Origin: Brasenia schreberi
Lineage: Eukaryota; Streptophyta; Magnoliopsida; Nymphaeales; Cabombaceae
Assembly: GCA_036023115.1 (NCBI GenBank)
Contig: JAYKKT010000073.1
Coordinates: 11,575,001-11,639,000, forward strand
DNA length: 64,000 bases
Reading direction: 5' to 3'
Part shown: positions 1 to 12,945 of the stretch, one piece after another
How positions within the stretch are numbered: position 1 is the stretch's first letter
Layout of the letters: the number at the start of each line of letters is the position of its first letter
Notes under the pieces: model-generated
The model's input: the letters and a program-made list of their open reading frames with translations, nothing else
Database searches by the model: none
What the model was told of the DNA's origin: nothing
Translations under genes and position numbers: made by a program

Positions 1-1060
1 GTGTCAGCTAGTTTCCAAAAACTAACAAAGTTTATAAATCTAACTTGTTTGGCGATTGTGGTTAAGCGAGATCTTTTCGTCTTAGACCTTCTTGATCCGA
101 TACTCAAGAGTCAGCCTAAGCACTTTGATGACTCATTTGTGCATGTGTATATTTCCAAAATTCACTTTGAGAATGGTTTTTAATCAAATCAAACTCGTAC
201 ACTTAGTATAGAGAATGAAAGAATTTCCAGTTCTGAAAAACAGAAACTGGTTCTGTTTTAAAAAATGATTTCCGAATTTTTTAGATGACTTAGATCTCCA
301 AAATTCATGAAAATTTCACAGATCATAAAGTGGAATATGAAGATTCTAAGCTTATTTTTACTTTGAAATTTGGTACTGTCGATTTACAGAATTAAATTCG
401 GAACAGTCCACTGCTCAAATGTTTCACGATACTTTGTTACAGAAATACAGAGGCCTAAAGAAGCTTCTGTATCTCGGTGTACAGAACTCCAAATTGTATG
501 ATTTTAGTCTTGTTGGAAAGCTATGGATATCAGCTTTCCAGTAAGATTAATTTTATCAATTTTGGTTCACTACAGATAGAGTTATGAGACTTTTACCTAG
601 ACCCTATTGTATGAAAATGGTCTAACAAAACCTGGATTTGAACGATCTTTCCTCATTTTATTCACGTATCTACCTAGCACTAAAATTCTTGAAAATTTTA
701 TTTCTAGTGAGATTTTGTGTGTAGATTTGGTGTCTTAAGTTTCAGATCATTCGGAGTAGCAGTTTAGCAATGAAAATAAAACAATCGGCATGTGTATGAT
801 ATAGGAAAAAAGTTTCAGTTTTTAGAATATAAATGCATGCAACTTACCCGAATTTAAATGGCATAATCACAGTAACTCAAAGTAAATTACTGAAGGAAAA
901 TAAATGTAAATATGTATATTAGCTTAAGCATAGAGGGGGTTAGGAGTTATAGGAGTTTTATAGAATATAGAGTGGTAGAATCAAGAAAGCAAACAAGTAG
1001 AGTATATATGTAGGAAATGAAATTGACAGCATATCTACTTGCTATTACAACATGAGGGAA
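1..1060. other. AT-rich non-genic stretch, possible LTR-element debris
   Basis: No recognisable gene. A short open frame at the left edge (1-183, plus) continues out of the window and matches nothing I know. The rest is A/T-rich with many stops in all frames. It could be the non-coding end of an old LTR retrotransposon, because it runs directly into the promoter-like region that follows, but I see no LTR ends, primer-binding site or polypurine tract. Confidence 0.3.
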
Positions 1061-1356
1061 GACGAAGCTCCATTATTACAACCCCTTCCTTGAATTGAAT
1101 ATTAAGAGAAGAATTAAGATTGGAAAATGGAAAGAAATACTCACTTAGTAGCCTCCAAGAACTTAATTTACAATGGGGGAATTCAGCCCGTTCTTCCCTT
1201 GGTGCTAACCCTTCTTCTTCCTCTCCTTTCTCTCTTCTTTTTTTTTTTTTCTCTCTCTCTAACTTGCAGCACTTCTCCTCTCTCCTAGGCTCTCCCTCTC
1301 TCTTCCCTCACGTTTTGGCAAGTCCCTCAATGTGCAATATGCAGGAAATGAGCACC

Positions 1357-1382
1357 CCTTGGCCTCTATTTATAGGCCAAGG
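1357..1382 (-). promoter_or_regulatory. TATA box inside a 9-bp-arm palindrome
   Basis: The plus strand reads CCTTGGCCT, 8 bases, AGGCCAAGG, so perfect 9-bp arms flank a short loop. The minus strand carries TATAAATA across the loop (1367-1374), a canonical plant TATA box. A GA-rich leader lies downstream on that strand. Confidence 0.5.
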
Positions 1383-1562
1383 GGGGGGGTCTCTAGTGAC
1401 TTTCATGGGGCGTGTAGCTCCTTGAACTAAATCAAATCCAAACTTTATGGCTAGCTCCAAGCTCCTTCACATGGCATTCATGTGCTCCCCTAGGTCAACA
1501 TGGACCCAACAAGTGCAACCCTAGGTGGTCGGTTTTGCCTTGGATCGAGCCAGGTTAGGTTT

Positions 1563-1690
1563 AATGTGGTTCGGCCAATGTGGCCTAGGTGGGTTAAATC
1601 AATGTGGTTCGGTCTATATGGGTTAGATGAGTTAAGTCAATGTGGTTCGGCCATGGTGGATTAGGTAGGCTAGGTTAATGTGGCTTGGTT
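1563..1690. repeat. 38-bp minisatellite, three full units
   Basis: Three consecutive 38-bp units start at 1563, 1601 and 1639, each beginning AATGTGGTTCGG. A fourth partial unit starts at 1677 with AATGTGGCTTGG. The units differ at several positions, so the array is not recent. It lies upstream of the minus-strand TATA box and may be enhancer repeats of the same LTR-like element. Confidence 0.75.
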
Positions 1691-2089
1691 TGAACTTGAT
1701 GCCTCAAACTTGAATCCGCCTTGCATGCTTGAACCAAGTCTTCATGAAGATTTGTCTAGATGAGCCCCATTGACCCGATCAAGTCGTGTGAGCTTGGCTA
1801 ATGTGGGCTCGGCTGTGATGTGTGCCTTGGGTCTTCCCTTGATCCATGTCCAGCTTGATACTTGTTGTGGTTGTGATCTTTGCTGATTCTTCGAGGAGAC
1901 AATTCAGCTTCATCCTTGTTTGACTAGGCTTTACCTCAACTTTGATTTGAAAATATTTAACTTCAAAATCTCCATTTTAAGGGTCTTGGAAAAATTTCCA
2001 ATTTAAAGACAGTCTTCAAAACAAACTATTTTTTGAGAGTATGCTGAGTCATGTTTTTGCAAAATTTGTTTAGGGTGTTTACACTTATA

Positions 2090-5040
2090 CATCTTTGTCA
2101 CCAATAAATGCTTTTGATTCTCACACTTTGATGCATTAGTATCATTCCATAGCCGCATTCCCATGTCCATGCCCATTTACCAACCTTCGCTTGACTCTTT
2201 CTGATCGAGTCATTTTCATCTAAGATTGCTCCAAAGTTCCACTCCAAAGGTTGCGCAATAAGACTCTCCTCAAGCTTCTATAGTCGGGTCATTACATTCA
2301 TCTGAATCTATTAGTCACTACTCCAAATGATCACTCATAATGATCGCTTACACTTTGCGCAAGCATCCTTACGTTGTTCAACATCTTAAACTACATTACT
2401 CAAGCTTCTACAGTCGGGTCATTTATCAGTCTCAAGTTATCGGATACGCTACTCTTAGCACTCCAAATGATCGCTCATAAGATTGCAGTATACTCACAAG
2501 CATCTATACATCATTCAACATCTTAAATTATGGTGCTCAACTCTCCCGTCAACTCATCAAAGCCTTTCACAGCACAAGCAATAATAATATCAAGTGTAAC
2601 TATCAACTTTTCGAGTTGGTAAGCCACACATTTACTCGTACAATTTTAGACTTTCCCCTTCTATGATGAATGAGTTCACCAACTGTCAATGGCCATTGAT
2701 ATCAACATAAGGAACATTGACAAGGGTGAATTACTTTTTGCTATCAATACCAAAGTTCTCATGCTATGTGTCACCACTCTCTTAATGAATATGTGAAAAC
2801 AGTCTCTAGAAACATCCGGTAACGATGACAAATGCATCTAATTGCCTCAGTTTGAACTTGCTTAACAAGCAATAAAATAAAGCATGGAACAACCCTTCTC
2901 CTCTCCAATAGGTCATGACCAATACATGCTTGTGTGGAGTATGAATCTCTCATGAATCGACCTACTCAGATCTAGTCGATGGAGACTTCTTTATACACGA
3001 AAATACACATGCATGTGTAGAGATAGAAGAGGAAGGAGAAGGAGAATTCCACTTTTTACTGAAAGGTGAAATCTTTATTAATAGTTGCTCTCACTTTATA
3101 ATAACTCTATGAGAGCTTAAATAAAAAAACCCTAAGCAATAGAAATAGATCTAAATGAGTAGCTTTAGACTCAAACCAAATGACACCTTATATGATCCAA
3201 ACTGAATCTAAATACTAATACTCTCTAAACACCCTAATATTAGTCATATATGACTGCTTATTAAATAATCAAAGCAAATAGAAAAAACCCTAAACAAAAC
3301 TACTCAAATATGTACCAAAGGCTCAACTCTGGTATGTGTGTCTCTCGTGCCGTGTACGACGCGCATAAGTAGAATACCCGAAACTAGCATTGCAATGCCT
3401 TGTATATTGAAATCACCGAATAAATGGGTAGACACTCGTGACCAATGTCTAGTCGTCCCAACTAGACAAGCCTTTAACAAGGTCGCAACAATTCAACAGA
3501 AGCTCAAGACTTATGTTAGGAGAGGGTTGAAAGGGAACTTGAATAAAAACAAAATGATTGCATTGATAGCAAAATGTGTGTGACCTTTAACACACTTAAC
3601 TAAGAATGCATGACTCCTATGAAAATGGTTTTGTCCGTCAAATGCGGAGGCCGAAGACTAAGTATGAGTTATCATGGGATTCTAACACAGGAGCTTGGTT
3701 ACATAACTATAAGAAAAATTCGCTAGTAGAGTGCTACCAGGTCACAATAAGACCAATAATTGATCCACTGCTTAGCACAAGGTCTAACTTGATGAACATG
3801 CTGCAAATCTCCACGGCATGATCACTTGCGCATTCAACTTCCACACGACCATTAATACTCTAACCAACATGAGATAAAGAGTATCCAAGCGACTATGTCT
3901 AGACCCTTGACAGAATTTTAGTTAAGACACGAAGTGTTTTTTCACACAAAATTTTGTAGAAAACAAAAATGGAATCACGGACACAAAGTTAGGAAAGCAA
4001 GCACTTGCTATCTTCCGCAGATAACAGTTCCTCTGTAAGGTTCATCTACGGAGAGTGAGAATGGTCCTTAGCATCTCGAATTCCGACCCTTCACCTTAGG
4101 GCTCTCCCTTAAAATGGACAATTCTCTTACAGCTGATCGGCTAGTATCCTGTTTGTATATTGTCCCTGTTCTTCTTTCTGTTGCCTTTGGATATCCGAGG
4201 CCGTTCGGTCCACCCGAATGGAGAAAGGCCATCTACACCCACCTGTGTCCATCTTTTATGCTTTACCCAGCTAGAGTTTTTTTTTTCTCAACGAAGAGAG
4301 GGATGCAATTCGACGCTGAAAAGTAGATGCATTCTTTTATGTGTGTGTGCGCATATGCGCGTATGTTTAATGTAATTAGATATTAAATTCATTGTTGGAA
4401 CATGTAAATATTTTTGTTTTTCATTTGTTAGATATATGTTTCTCCGTTTCCCAAATTTTGAAGGTTTGTTGTTTCTCATGTCTTGTTTTCGTTTTCATGC
4501 AACATAGTACCCAGCTATTGTCCTTCTTGGGATATCGGAGCATTCTCATCTCTTAGCCTTCCAAATAGTTTAAGGATTGCTATATTGACCGGACCTCTGT
4601 GACTCCAAATGTATCTACATAACGTATACACACATACACGCCCGCACACACACACACACACATATAATGAAAACATGCATATGCTCTGTTCTGTACCCAC
4701 CCTCTTACTCTTGAAAAAAAGAAAACCAGAATCTGTACCCACCCTGTTAAGGTTTGGTTCAAGGCTGGTACAGGTATATCCGTCCCGACCCGCTCCATTA
4801 CCATCCCTAGAGCCAATGTGTGAATATTACGATATAGTACAAGATGTAACATGATTCCGGAGACATTTTGTATGTACGACCCGATTCAGTACCCATTCAG
4901 AGACATTCTTTGAATAAATTATGGATAATTCCCTGCATTTTGGAGTGGCCAAGCGTCCATCTTCCCTCGGTGCCGCTAAGAAGAAGCTCCTTATACAAAT
5001 TTTCTCCGAATTCATTAACGGAATCGCATCACTATCCGTC
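2090..5040. other. Intergenic DNA, no gene recognised
   Basis: Open frames of 60-110 codons occur on both strands, but none has family motifs, splice logic or coding composition I recognise. There is a short (CA)n tract near 4645-4662. The last 150 bases before 5051 would contain the promoter and leader of the polyamine oxidase gene; I see no decisive TATA box there. Confidence 0.4.
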
Positions 5041-5050
5041 TGGACCAAGC

Positions 5051-8000
5051 ATGGCTTTCTTTACGTCCCTATTCATTCTCTTCCTTTCCATCCCCTCAGT
5101 GTTATCATCGTCGTCAACAACTCCTCACAAGGTGATCATAATTGGAGCAGGGATGTCAGGTGCACACCCATATTCCAGGTTTTGGAAATTCATGCATGCT
5201 TAACCTCCCCACTTTGTCTAGAAAAGTGGGATATGTTAGGATGTTCTGCTGTTGCTTCATTCAGTATTCAATTCATTCCAACTTATATCTCGCAAGGAAG
5301 TCTAAAAGAAAAATATCAAAAGTATGATGTTCTTGAGTTCTTAAGATTAAACGACCACTCCATACAGAAAAACGGTATATTGTAATATGTCCTCATTTCC
5401 ATACGTTGTTTTGGTCCCCAGAAAAGCTCTTCCCAGAAGTGCAAAGAGAGTATATAAGAAGTATGTTCTGCGTCTAATCATTCCATGCCCTCGAAATCCA
5501 TTTTCAGCAAAAGCCCATCTTCAGATTTTTAGTGAATTTATGCTTAAATGCCCACTTTATCAAAATAAGTTGGATAAGAAGAGATGTTGTGGTATAACCT
5601 CATCTCGATGTCCCATTTTATGCTTACTTATTTCGTTTCCATTAGGTATCATGGCCGCCAAGAAGATCGCTGAAAATGGGATTGCGGACTTCTTGATATT
5701 AGAGGGCAGTGATAGGATTGGTGGCAGGATGCACAAGCGTGTCTTTGCAGGAAAGACTGTTGAGATTGGTGCGAATTGGATCGACGGCATTGGTGGGCTT
5801 CACTTGAATCCCATACTAGAGCTTGCAAATGAGTGCGGACTCCGGACGTTCTTATCCGACTACACCAATCTCTCTTCCAATTACTACAATGCAAAGTCGA
5901 GCTCTCCTTTCTTTCTTTTTCGACTTCTTGAAACTGACCACTAATCTAATTACCCATCTTCTCTGATTGATTTTTATATTCGATTATTATTTTATTTGGT
6001 GGTAGCATGATTGCTATCTAGGAATCTTCATAGTCGATTCTGCACTCAATTTTTAGTATTCAGTGGTAATCTTATTGTTATCTTTTAATTAGATACTCAC
6101 TTTCTTTGATTTGATATTAAGTTTGCTGAATTATTGTTATCAGTGGTAATCTTGTCGCTAACTCCGTGGTTCTTGACCTGTCTGAAAAGCAAGAGGCTTC
6201 GTACAATTTCAGCTCAAACCTTGCAGCATTGATACGACAGAACAATGAAGAAGATGTCTCTGCTTTGACCGCACAACGCATTTTTGGATAGTTAGTCATC
6301 TTTCAATAACCAAGCCTTATTGCTGCTCTTGGTTGTTAGTCCGAAAAATTATTTTGATAGGATGCTTACACTCATTTGGAATTTGATAGCCACTCATAAT
6401 TGTACAGTGTTCCAGAAACACCTCTGGGAATGGCCATAGACTATATGAGCTTTGACATTGAGATGGGAGGTATTTCCAAAATTCTACTTATCAGCATCAG
6501 GGGCATATGTGTCATGCGTTTGAATTTGTTGGTAAGACCTTATACCTTCATTATTCTTTTCTGATTTCTCAGAACCCCCAAGAGCGACAAGTTTGAAGAG
6601 TGTACTGCCCCTTCCGACGAGATCATATTATGGTCCATTTGAACGCTTTGTTGCTGATGAGAGGGGATATGAGTATGTCGTTCATAGATTAGCTGGACAG
6701 TTTCTAGAATCAACTAATGGGAAACTAACCGATGCTCGCCTCAATCTGAGGAAGGTACTGTTAGCGTTCAACTGTGATTTCCCAAATCATAAGGTGTGAT
6801 TTTAGACTAACTTCAATTACTATCAGGTTGTTAGAGAAATTCAATATGGGGATGATGGCGTTGAGGTTTTTGCTGAAGATGGTACTTCCTACAGTGCAGA
6901 ATATGTGATTCTATCAGTTAGTTTAGGTGTTTTACAAAGCAGGCTCATTCATTTCATGCCTGAATTGCCTGTAAGTGTAGTTAAGCTTTCAAAGTGTACT
7001 TCTATTCATGCTGCTCCCATGCAAGGGATCTGACACTAACATCTGCTTCTTTTGTTCCCACGGGATTTTTTGGACTTAGAGATGGAAGGTGTTGTCTATC
7101 TTTAAGTTTGACATGGTGATCTTCACGAAGATATATCTGAGATTCCCATTCAAATTCTGGCCCTCTGGCCCAGGAACTGAATTTTTTGTATATGCAAGTG
7201 AAAGACGGGGTTACTTTACTTTTTGGCAGGTAGGATTTTTCTTTCAAAATATGAGCTACCATATTACTCAGTTTTAGTAATACTTATTTCACTTAAATGC
7301 TTTAGTGATTGATACGTTTCTGAACTCTGTTTCACTTGTTTGATATCAAAGCATTTGGAGAAACAATATCCAGGATCAAATATACTTATTGCAACTGTTA
7401 CAGACGATGAGGCCCGGCGTATTGAACGCCAGCCTGATGATGTAACCAAGAAGGAAGCACTGGGTGTACTTCGAAGAATGTTTGGTTCTGAGGTTCCTGA
7501 TGCATCGGAAATTCTAGTTCCGAGATGGGGAATGGACAGGCTTCAGTGTGGATCTTACAGTAACTGGCCTATAGGTGTAACGGAAGATGATTTTGACAAG
7601 CTAAAGGTTATTATCTTGCAATTGCAAATGTGTTGGAATTACATTCAGTTCAAAATTTAACAAACATTATCTCATCATTTTTTGCATTGGTTTAGGCTCC
7701 TGTTGGACCTTTGTATTTTACAGGGGAGTATACAAGTTTTGACTTCAATGGCTATGTTCATGGTGCTTATTGGGCAGGTAATCCTTTTCGTATAGCCGGT
7801 CAGCTGCTATTTCTTTGATGATTTAAATCTTCATCTTGCTTCATGGATATAATGTGATGTTTGCCTAGTAATTTACCTGAATGACAAGAATCATATTTGA
7901 CCATTAGGCATAACACAGATCAGCTACACGTGATTGAACACACATAAATGTCGCTCAATTGAGGGTTTTAGAAGCTTGGCAGCTGAATGAAATTATGAAC

Positions 8001-8724
8001 ACTTTGCAGACTAATCATCTTGGGGGAAATCTAATCTCGTCCTTAGAAGCATGGCAGCTGAATGAAATTATGAATACTTTACAGACTCTAATCATCTTAG
8101 GGGAAATCTAATCTCGTCCTCCTTCTTTCTCCCATTCTATCAGTTTCAAATGAAAAGAAGAAAGCACTAAACATAGAGGGAATTGCTAATAGAAGAAAGT
8201 GTATTGCAAACAAATTTTTGTAAAGAAGAATACATTTTTTAGAATAAAGATTCTCAATTAATGACAGATTGGCTACTTCCTTCTCGAGTGGATTGTTTTT
8301 CCAGTAAATCTCACAACAAACTCTTGAAGGTATCGGATATAAGCTTTCTTAAGATTTGACTGTAAAAGAACTCTATTGGAGTTATTGATGAATATTGTCT
8401 CAAATAATTTTCTCCAGTTAAACTTTCCCTGAATCAACTGGTATTTTGTTTATGATGGGATGAGACATAAATATATTTTTAGTTTCAAGGGAAAGGAGTG
8501 TAAATGACTCTTCAAAGTTCACCTTTACTCGAATCATTCTTTTCTTTTCCACCACAGCAATTTCTTATCATTACATTCGTGTTAACATGGAAATTTTCAA
8601 TTGTAATTCAATAGGAATGGAGACTGCCTCTGAAGTTTTGGGACGTCTGAATCATAATCCTGGTAAGAAGCCTATACAACAACAGAAAATGAAGCAAAAT
8701 AAGCGGATAAGTGCTACAAAGTAG
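5051..8724 (+). CDS. PAO1: Secreted (apoplastic) FAD-dependent polyamine oxidase, 10 exons
   Basis: Flavin amine oxidase of the plant polyamine oxidase family, which oxidises spermidine/spermine at the secondary amine and makes hydrogen peroxide, in the cell wall for secreted members. Exons: 5051-5159, 5646-5895, 6144-6290, 6408-6469, 6573-6754, 6827-6970, 7080-7229, 7352-7606, 7696-7777, 8615-8724. All junctions are GT-AG and phases close to 496 aa, matching the roughly 500 aa of maize PAO. The start gives a signal peptide ([20 protein letters not shown]) followed directly by the FAD-binding motif [10 protein letters not shown]. Later landmarks are [33 protein letters not shown] (the Lys corresponds to the flavin-contacting Lys of maize PAO), LVPRWGMDR and the C-terminal [11 protein letters not shown] / [10 protein letters not shown]. 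The exon 2 donor (AAA|GTCGAG) is weak but preserves frame. The lysine-rich tail has no peroxisomal SRL-type signal. It appears functional. Confidence 0.9.
7970..8121. repeat. 75-bp tandem duplication in polyamine oxidase intron 9
   Basis: Two adjacent copies begin AGAAGC(T/A)TGGCAGCTG at 7970 and 8045 and differ at a few bases and a 2-bp insertion. The duplication is purely intronic and should not affect the protein. Confidence 0.8.
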
Positions 8725-10225
8725 GAGCAAAGATTGTTGCACAAATTCTACTTCCTGGTAAGTTCTTTTTAACCAATAGAGCATGTCAGTTAAAAGTATA
8801 GCGCTTTTCTTTATTGCAGGAAATGAGAAAAACTTGGCAGACTTATTGATGATTCTTCAATTTTACTCGAGAACTTCTTGATTTCTGACAGATCACTTAA
8901 GATGCAATTGAAAAGATGGGAACAAGATGTTGAAAAGAACTCATTTTGTCATGTAAAATAATATTTTGTTCACTACTCCACTACTATATTTATCAAAGTC
9001 ACTAATGTAAAAGAAAAAAACAGTACCTACAGTCTGGTGCTCGATGCCTTCCCGTCAACATTTATAGATAAAAGGGTGGTTTTCTTGGCTAATTTGAGCG
9101 GCCTAATGGATGCATCTGGAAGCAAGGGAACGGTCATGGATCAAGAGGCCACATGACAACCCTTTTGTTGAAGTGTACTGCACGCGGCTTTGAGCAATGC
9201 TTTTTTCCGATGTATGATATGCTGTTCTATCACTGGAGTTCACTAGCAACTCAGGTGATTTACTCGTTAAACTTAGGTTTTTTCTGATAGGATTAAAGTA
9301 AGTCAACTTTTTATCTATCCCGATTGTCATAGTACAAAATGGCTCATTTTCATTGTCTAGAACAAAATGATTATAATAGTTTCATTCTTTCATGAATATA
9401 GATTTTCTTTTGGGCACAAAATTTTTGAGGCTGAAGCCAATGCATGCCCCGGGTGTCGAACTTATGATTTTAACTTGTGAGCGGACCCCTTGGCAAGGCC
9501 AAGTTGTTGGAATTAAGTAGGAGTTGCCAGCAGTTTATAAACTTTACATGACCCTCTACTGACTTATTCGAGATGGGTTAACGGATGAATAATCCACCGT
9601 CGAGTATATTTTTCAGGAGTGACAGAGGGTAGACTCGTGGAAACTTCTGGTACATTGCTCGCTTACTAAATTAAGATATAACCAAAACCAGGCCTTCCGT
9701 CACATATACATTTGTCATATTAGCTTTTGATTTCAGAAAGACAAGATCGTTGAAAGCAAGACTGCATTTCTGTCAAATACTTTGGGTGTGTTCTTTAATC
9801 TCTTTTAAAGTATTCACCATCTAATCTAATGTCTTACACCTTATTGGACTTTCGTCTAACAGACTCTCATACTGTCCAATTGGGAGTCTTTCTCATAGAG
9901 TTAATATTGAGGCTTACGATAACACAAAGTACATTTGGTTTTTAACCAAGGATTGTTAGGCTGCACACAATGTTTGACCGAAATAATAGTCATCATTGAT
10001 TCATATTTTCCGTGATTTCAGCCAGGAAGATTTATCGGCAGCACATGGAAGCCCAGTTTAGTGGCAACAACAACTAAGCTATACCGGCACAAAAAGAACT
10101 TGGTGGTAGAGTGAAGTAGTGTAAAATAAAAGGCGGGAGACGAGGATGAGAAAATTCTAATATCAAATGATGATATAAAAAATAGATGAAAAATTTATTT
10201 TTATAAGCTTTTTAACGAAAATAAG
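8725..10225. other. 3' flank of the polyamine oxidase gene and intergenic DNA
   Basis: No gene recognised. The first few hundred bases probably include the 3' UTR of the polyamine oxidase gene. A SINE-like repeat lies at about 9415-9510. The short frame ending near 10075 (ending in Asn codons and a stop) is too small to assign. Confidence 0.4.
9415..9510 (-). repeat. SINE-like dispersed repeat, family B
   Basis: This segment is related to 20521-20610 (same orientation) and to 51645-51730 (opposite orientation). All three share the block corresponding to ATGAGTTC(A/G)A, a box-B-like core, then a conserved GC-rich ATGC(C/A) segment and an ACTTG(T/C)GAG segment. The pattern suggests a tRNA-derived SINE. 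No complete element with A-tail or target duplication was delimited. Confidence 0.4.
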
Positions 10226-10229
10226 ATGT

Positions 10230-11800
10230 TAGTATTAACTTAGGAGAGTTAGCCAAATCAGAAAAGTATATAAATCACAATTTCTACTGAAGTATTCAAA
10301 AGAATGAAGTCAAAGAGGCTCTTAAACATATTACGGGTGGTAAACTAATAGGACCAAACAATATTCCTATAAAAGCTTGGAAAATATTAGGAGAAATAGG
10401 AATCACTTGGCTCACAAGATTATTTAATAAAATATGAAGAAACCAAAAGAAGCTTGAGGAATGTAGAACGAGCACTTACACCCATATTCAAGAACAAGGG
10501 AGATTCAGAATTGTGTGAATTATCAGTGTATCAAGTTAACGAGTCATACTATGAAATTATAGGAAAGAATTATCGAACGTAGGTTAAGACAAGTATCGAG
10601 TACAATAGAGAACCAATTTGGATTCATTTCAGGCAGATCTATTGTTGAAGCGATTCACCTTTTGAGACGTCTTATGGAACATTTTAGAACAAAAAAGAAA
10701 GACCTTCACATGATATTTATTGATATAGAAAAAGCTTACGATAGAGTACCGAGGGAAGTTCTTCAGAGAACCTTGGAAAAAAGAAGTATTTCATTGACAT
10801 ACATAAACCTTATAAGAGACATGGACGATGGTGCAAAAATACATGTGTGAGGACTCATGAAGAAATGACATATTTCTTTGAAGTTAATATTGGGTTATAT
10901 AAAAGATCAACTTTAAGTCCATACTTATTTATAATTTATAATGGTGATTGATGAATTAACAAAACATAGTCAAGATGAAGTACCTTGGTGTATGTTATTT
11001 GCATATGACATTGTGTCAGTGGAGGAGTCTAAGGAAAAAGTTAATAGAAAATTAGAACTATGGAGAGAAACATTATAAAGTAAAGGCTTTCGACTTAGTA
11101 GAACAAAGGCATATATGGAATGTAAGTTTGATCATCTCGTTACTTCAGAGGACATAGAAATTAAAATTGGTACATATTGCATCTCTTAAAAGGAAAGTTT
11201 TAAATACCTAGGGTTAATTTTTCATAGTGATGAAAAAATTGATGGAGATGTTACGCATAGAATTAATGTTGGTTGGTTAAAATGAAGAGGAGCATCGGGT
11301 ATTCTTTGTGATAAGAAGATACCATTAAAGTTAAAAGGTAAATATTATAGAACAACAATTAAACCTACCATGTTTTGTGGTTGAGAGTGTTGGACAATCA
11401 ATCATCAACATGTACAAAAGATGTCTGTGAAAGAAATGAAGATGTTGAGATGGATGAGTAGTCATATAAGAAAAGACCGTATAAATAATGAGGTTATTAA
11501 AAACAAATTAGGAGTGACACCAATAGAGAATAAAATGAGAATATAGTTTAAGATGGTTTGAACATATAGAAAGAAGATCAAAATGAACCTTTAAGAAGGT
11601 ATGAAATTCTAGATTTTGAAAGTATTAAAAGAGGTAGAGGACGACAACAAAAGTGTTGGAAAGAAACAATAAAGAATGATCTAGCTTATTATGAGTTAAC
11701 TACTAACATGACACATGATAGGGCTCTGTGGAAATAAAGAATCCACGTAGCCCACCCCATGTAGTATGGAAAAAGGCTTAGGTGTTGTTTGTTTAGATGG
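10230..11800 (+). mobile_element. RTE-type LINE, reverse-transcriptase fragment, degenerate
   Basis: A 5'-truncated non-LTR retrotransposon in coding orientation. The clearest coding piece is 10662-10850, with [18 protein letters not shown], the RT palm block A region. Downstream are recognisable but interrupted pieces, including [17 protein letters not shown] sequence and the GRGR-rich C-terminus. The catalytic FADD block has become FAYD. Several stops and frameshifts interrupt it. The 3' end (about 11755-11790) carries the same terminal motif, with GTAGTATGG and AAAAGGCTTA, as the other LINE copies here. No target duplication found. Non-functional. Confidence 0.85.
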
Positions 11801-12500
11801 GGTTTTCTACATGAATTTTTTGTTTTTCACATAACCCAGATCATGTGTCGTTATGGTCTTATCAACGTAAGCACGCGACGGCCCAGTTTAAAAGAAAGGA
11901 AAATGCAATGCTCATAGATGCTGACGAAAAGGATAGAACCTGCTTTTAGCCCAGACCAAGTGGTTGAGATGGACCAAATTAGACCGACCTTTAGCTCAAC
12001 AAGATATCGCGCTGGCCCGGAGGATTCTGGCATATGGCGTTGTGTATAGATCAGATTCGCTTGTACAAACCTTTCATCTTGTGAAGCATATGTCAAAGAC
12101 GAATCTTCTGTGAGTGGTTCTGGTGTAAAGATACTCTCGGCAAGTGAAGATCAAAGGAATGTCATCATGTGGGTGGGTATTAAAGGGTTCAATATTCTTC
12201 ATAATGAATGAACTTTAAGCGATATGTATTGTTAATTGCAAATAGAACACTATTTTATAATAATCAATGCAAATAAAATGTAATACAAAACCCTCTATAA
12301 ATCTAACATTTTACTGTGCTGAAATAAGGAGACTGGATCTTCTGCAAGATGACCTGGAAGACCCATACGTTTAAATTCTGCAAGTTAAAAAGGCTGGACA
12401 GACCTGTAATTGGAAATAGTCACTACAATAAATAAAATGAGATCTCATCTAAACCACGACTTATCCAGGTGAACTCCATACTACACAAGCATTCTCGACT
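11801..12500. other. Intergenic DNA, nothing recognised
   Basis: No gene, RNA or structured repeat recognised between the LINE end and the MITE-like element. Confidence 0.4.
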
Positions 12501-12501
12501 T

Positions 12502-12945
12502 GGGGCGGTAAATTGGGTCGATGGGTTGGGTCACTTCAGGTTCGGATAAAAAAAATAGGTTGAGCCAAACCCAACCTGATTTACTATTCAGGTCCATTAT
12601 GTAAACCCAAAGGCAACCCACATCGGGTCAACCTAGACAGAGGAAAACCCCCATTTATTATATATACTTATGTGCGTGAGTGCTTGTGTGTATATACTCG
12701 TAGATATGTATGCACATATTGTGTGTATTATCTGTGTTACGTATATAGAAATATACGCATAAACATATATGTATTGAATTATATATAAATATATATCAAA
12801 TTTGCATATACATAGAGTAATATATGCATTTACGGATATAACTATATATAGTATAATTAATATCTAGTTTTCGGGTTGGATGTGGATCAACCTGAACATG
12901 CCACGAACAAGGATTTTTTTTGGATCGCACCTAAAATTGCCACCC
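12502..12945. mobile_element. MITE-like element with imperfect terminal inverted repeats
   Basis: The left end reads GGGCGGTAAATTGGGTC and the right end AAATTGCCACCC, an imperfect inverted pair. Subterminal GGGTTGGGTC/GGTTCGG-type motifs and an AT-rich core with many TATATA steps lie between. This is the build of non-autonomous DNA transposons common in plants. No convincing target duplication was seen, so boundaries are approximate. Confidence 0.45.

Larger units (their letters stand above)
1090..2080 (-). mobile_element. Possible LTR-retrotransposon promoter region (LTR-like)
   Basis: Read on the minus strand, this block has a 38-bp tandem array, then a TATA box in a palindrome, then a GA-rich leader with a long purine run (plus strand about 1190-1320, CT-rich). 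Upstream repeats plus TATA plus a structured leader is the usual architecture of a plant LTR promoter. I do not see paired LTRs, TG/CA ends or a gag/pol frame nearby, so this is inference from architecture. A decayed host promoter is the alternative. Confidence 0.35.

Noticed and set aside
10020..10080. Possible terminal exon after an AG acceptor ending in Asn codons and a stop
   Set aside because: Only about 18 codons, no family match, and the polyamine oxidase frame already closes at 8724.
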